Source: Methylococcus sp. (lineage in GTDB: Bacteria; Pseudomonadota; Gammaproteobacteria; Methylococcales; Methylococcaceae). Taken from it: a stretch of DNA of 46,197 nucleotides. The notes beneath the pieces were generated by a model. That model was not told where the DNA came from, searched no databases, and worked only from the letters and a program-made list of their open reading frames with translations. Positions within the stretch are counted from its first letter, which is position 1; every line of letters starts with the position of its first letter. Location of the stretch: assembly GCA_007280285.1 (NCBI GenBank), contig QYQA01000026.1, positions 1 to 46,197 on the forward strand, written 5' to 3'. Positions 45,639-46,197 of this stretch are shown here, one piece after another. The translations under genes were made by a program, and so were the position numbers.

Positions 45639-46019
45639 TTATTTGGCAAAGGAACGCGGTATATGAGGACTTTGAGGGTTGACATCGACGGTCTGGCGCG
45701 CGGGGATGACCACGAGATCCATGTCTTCCATCGGGATGGCCCCCAACAAAGGCTCATCGCCGAGAACCATGGCTCCGGTGAAGCACCGGCGATTTTTAAA
45801 GTGAATCTCCACTGGCCCACAATAGGGAACGGTGATGCGGTGACCATTCGCTAAAGTCACCTCACGCCGCTCCAATTCTAAAAGCCCAAGCTGGATCGCG
45901 AGATGCTCCGGAAGACAAAGATGAAGGGCTCCGGTATCAACGAGCGCCGTCGCGATAATCGGGGCCAGATCTCCCTTTGATGGATTGGAAAATCGAAACT
46001 CCGAACGAATGATACCCAT
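45639..46019 (-). CDS. retropepsin-like clan AA aspartic protease
   Basis: This 126-residue protein has the single active-site motif of retroviral-type aspartic proteases: ALVDTGALHLCLP at about 25-37, followed by VTLANGHRITVPYCGPVEI and the ILG-like stretch VLGDEPLLGAIPMEDMDLVV. Such proteins work as homodimers. No signal peptide or membrane segment is seen, so it is cytosolic. The ATG at 46019 has AAAGGAAA about 5 bases upstream and is preferred over an upstream in-frame start at 46079. Small bacterial members of this clan have no agreed substrate. It faces the last, partial gene across 53 bases and converges on the EAL-like gene. Confidence 0.82.
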   Translation of the reverse strand: MGIIRSEFRFSNPSKGDLAPIIATALVDTGALHLCLPEHLAIQLGLLELERREVTLANGHRITVPYCGPVEIHFKNRRCFTGAMVLGDEPLLGAIPMEDMDLVVIPARQTVDVNPQSPHIPRSFAK

Positions 46020-46072
46020 ACATTTTCCTTTAAGAATCGGTAAAAAAGCATTGAACGACACATGGATTTGAC

Positions 46073-46197
46073 ATGACACGCCGCAAAAGAGACCTGGTGT
46101 TCCTTATTAGGCTGACGTTTGGCATTAGCCTCCTGACCTTACCCGCCTATGGTGACATCACCCACCAAAACGACCCAGAGGTTCAGACTCCCGATAC
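46073..46197 (+). CDS. start of an exported protein, cut by the window edge
   Basis: An ATG at 46073 opens a frame that runs to the window edge (41 codons). The first residues form a signal peptide: MTRRKRDL, a hydrophobic core VFLIRLTFGISLLTLP, and a likely cleavage after AYG. The next residues (DITHQNDPEVQTPD) are polar. Too little is present to name a family. The ribosome-binding site is weak. Confidence 0.6.
   Translation, partial: MTRRKRDLVFLIRLTFGISLLTLPAYGDITHQNDPEVQTPD

Noticed and set aside
1-46197. tRNA or rRNA genes, CRISPR arrays, insertion sequences, integrases
   Set aside because: No cloverleaf-like segment, spaced direct repeats, terminal inverted repeats with a transposase, or recombinase motif was found by eye; short tRNA-like folds could still be missed.

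Overview
The window looks like part of a gammaproteobacterial chromosome. The main evidence is gene order. One minus-strand run reads truA-trpF-trpB-trpA-accD-folC-dedD-cvpA-purF-metZ (about 34 to 24 kb), and there are queG/nnr-tsaE-amidase, mutY-yggX and rmlBACD blocks. An E. coli-type dnaE, RdgC, YchJ, ChaA and Uup agree with this. No rRNA, tRNA, CRISPR array, integrase or transposase was seen. Genes are tightly packed, with many 4-base ATGA/GTGA/TTGA overlaps, and no gene-free gap exceeds about 260 bases. Genus cannot be told from the sequence. Formate-tetrahydrofolate ligase together with a PQQ-associated ABC module is compatible with C1 or alcohol metabolism, but that is only a hint.

Layout. 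1-1.4 kb: a Tat-exported multicopper oxidase cut by the window edge. 1.6-5.8 kb: queG facing nnr-tsaE-amidase-yciH, a coupled operon ending in a strong GC hairpin. 5.8-8.6 kb (minus): a small exported protein with a repeated KYPA motif, formate-tetrahydrofolate ligase and YchJ. 8.7-10 kb: mutY-yggX. 10-12.5 kb (minus): rdgC and a large L,D-transpeptidase with an unusual insert. 12.7-15.2 kb: a beta-propeller protein plus ABC ATPase and permease of the type found with PQQ-dependent dehydrogenases, with no dehydrogenase nearby. 15.3-22.3 kb: rmlBACD (dTDP-rhamnose) followed directly by dnaE. 22.3-33.9 kb (minus): the long housekeeping run from truA to metZ, continued by ugd (UDP-glucuronate) and a small membrane protein. 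34-37.6 kb: gltA, uup and a small lipoprotein. 37.6-40.4 kb (minus): chaA coupled to an alginate-export-family outer-membrane protein.

40.4-46.2 kb is the most accessory-looking part: a yezD-type small protein, a very large OprO/OprP-like porin, an unrecognised exported 208-residue protein, a sulfate-type periplasmic binding protein with no transporter genes beside it, an EAL-fold protein whose catalytic signature is degenerate, a retropepsin-like protein, and the start of another exported protein. A LysR-box-like dyad lies upstream of yezD. I infer that the first four genes form an anion (sulfate or phosphate) scavenging unit and that the EAL-like gene may be its regulator. This is the best candidate here for an undescribed system.

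Surface polysaccharide is a second theme: rmlBACD, ugd and the alginate-export-type porin beside a Ca2+/H+ antiporter could together serve an exopolysaccharide, but no glycosyltransferases or polymerases lie in the window.
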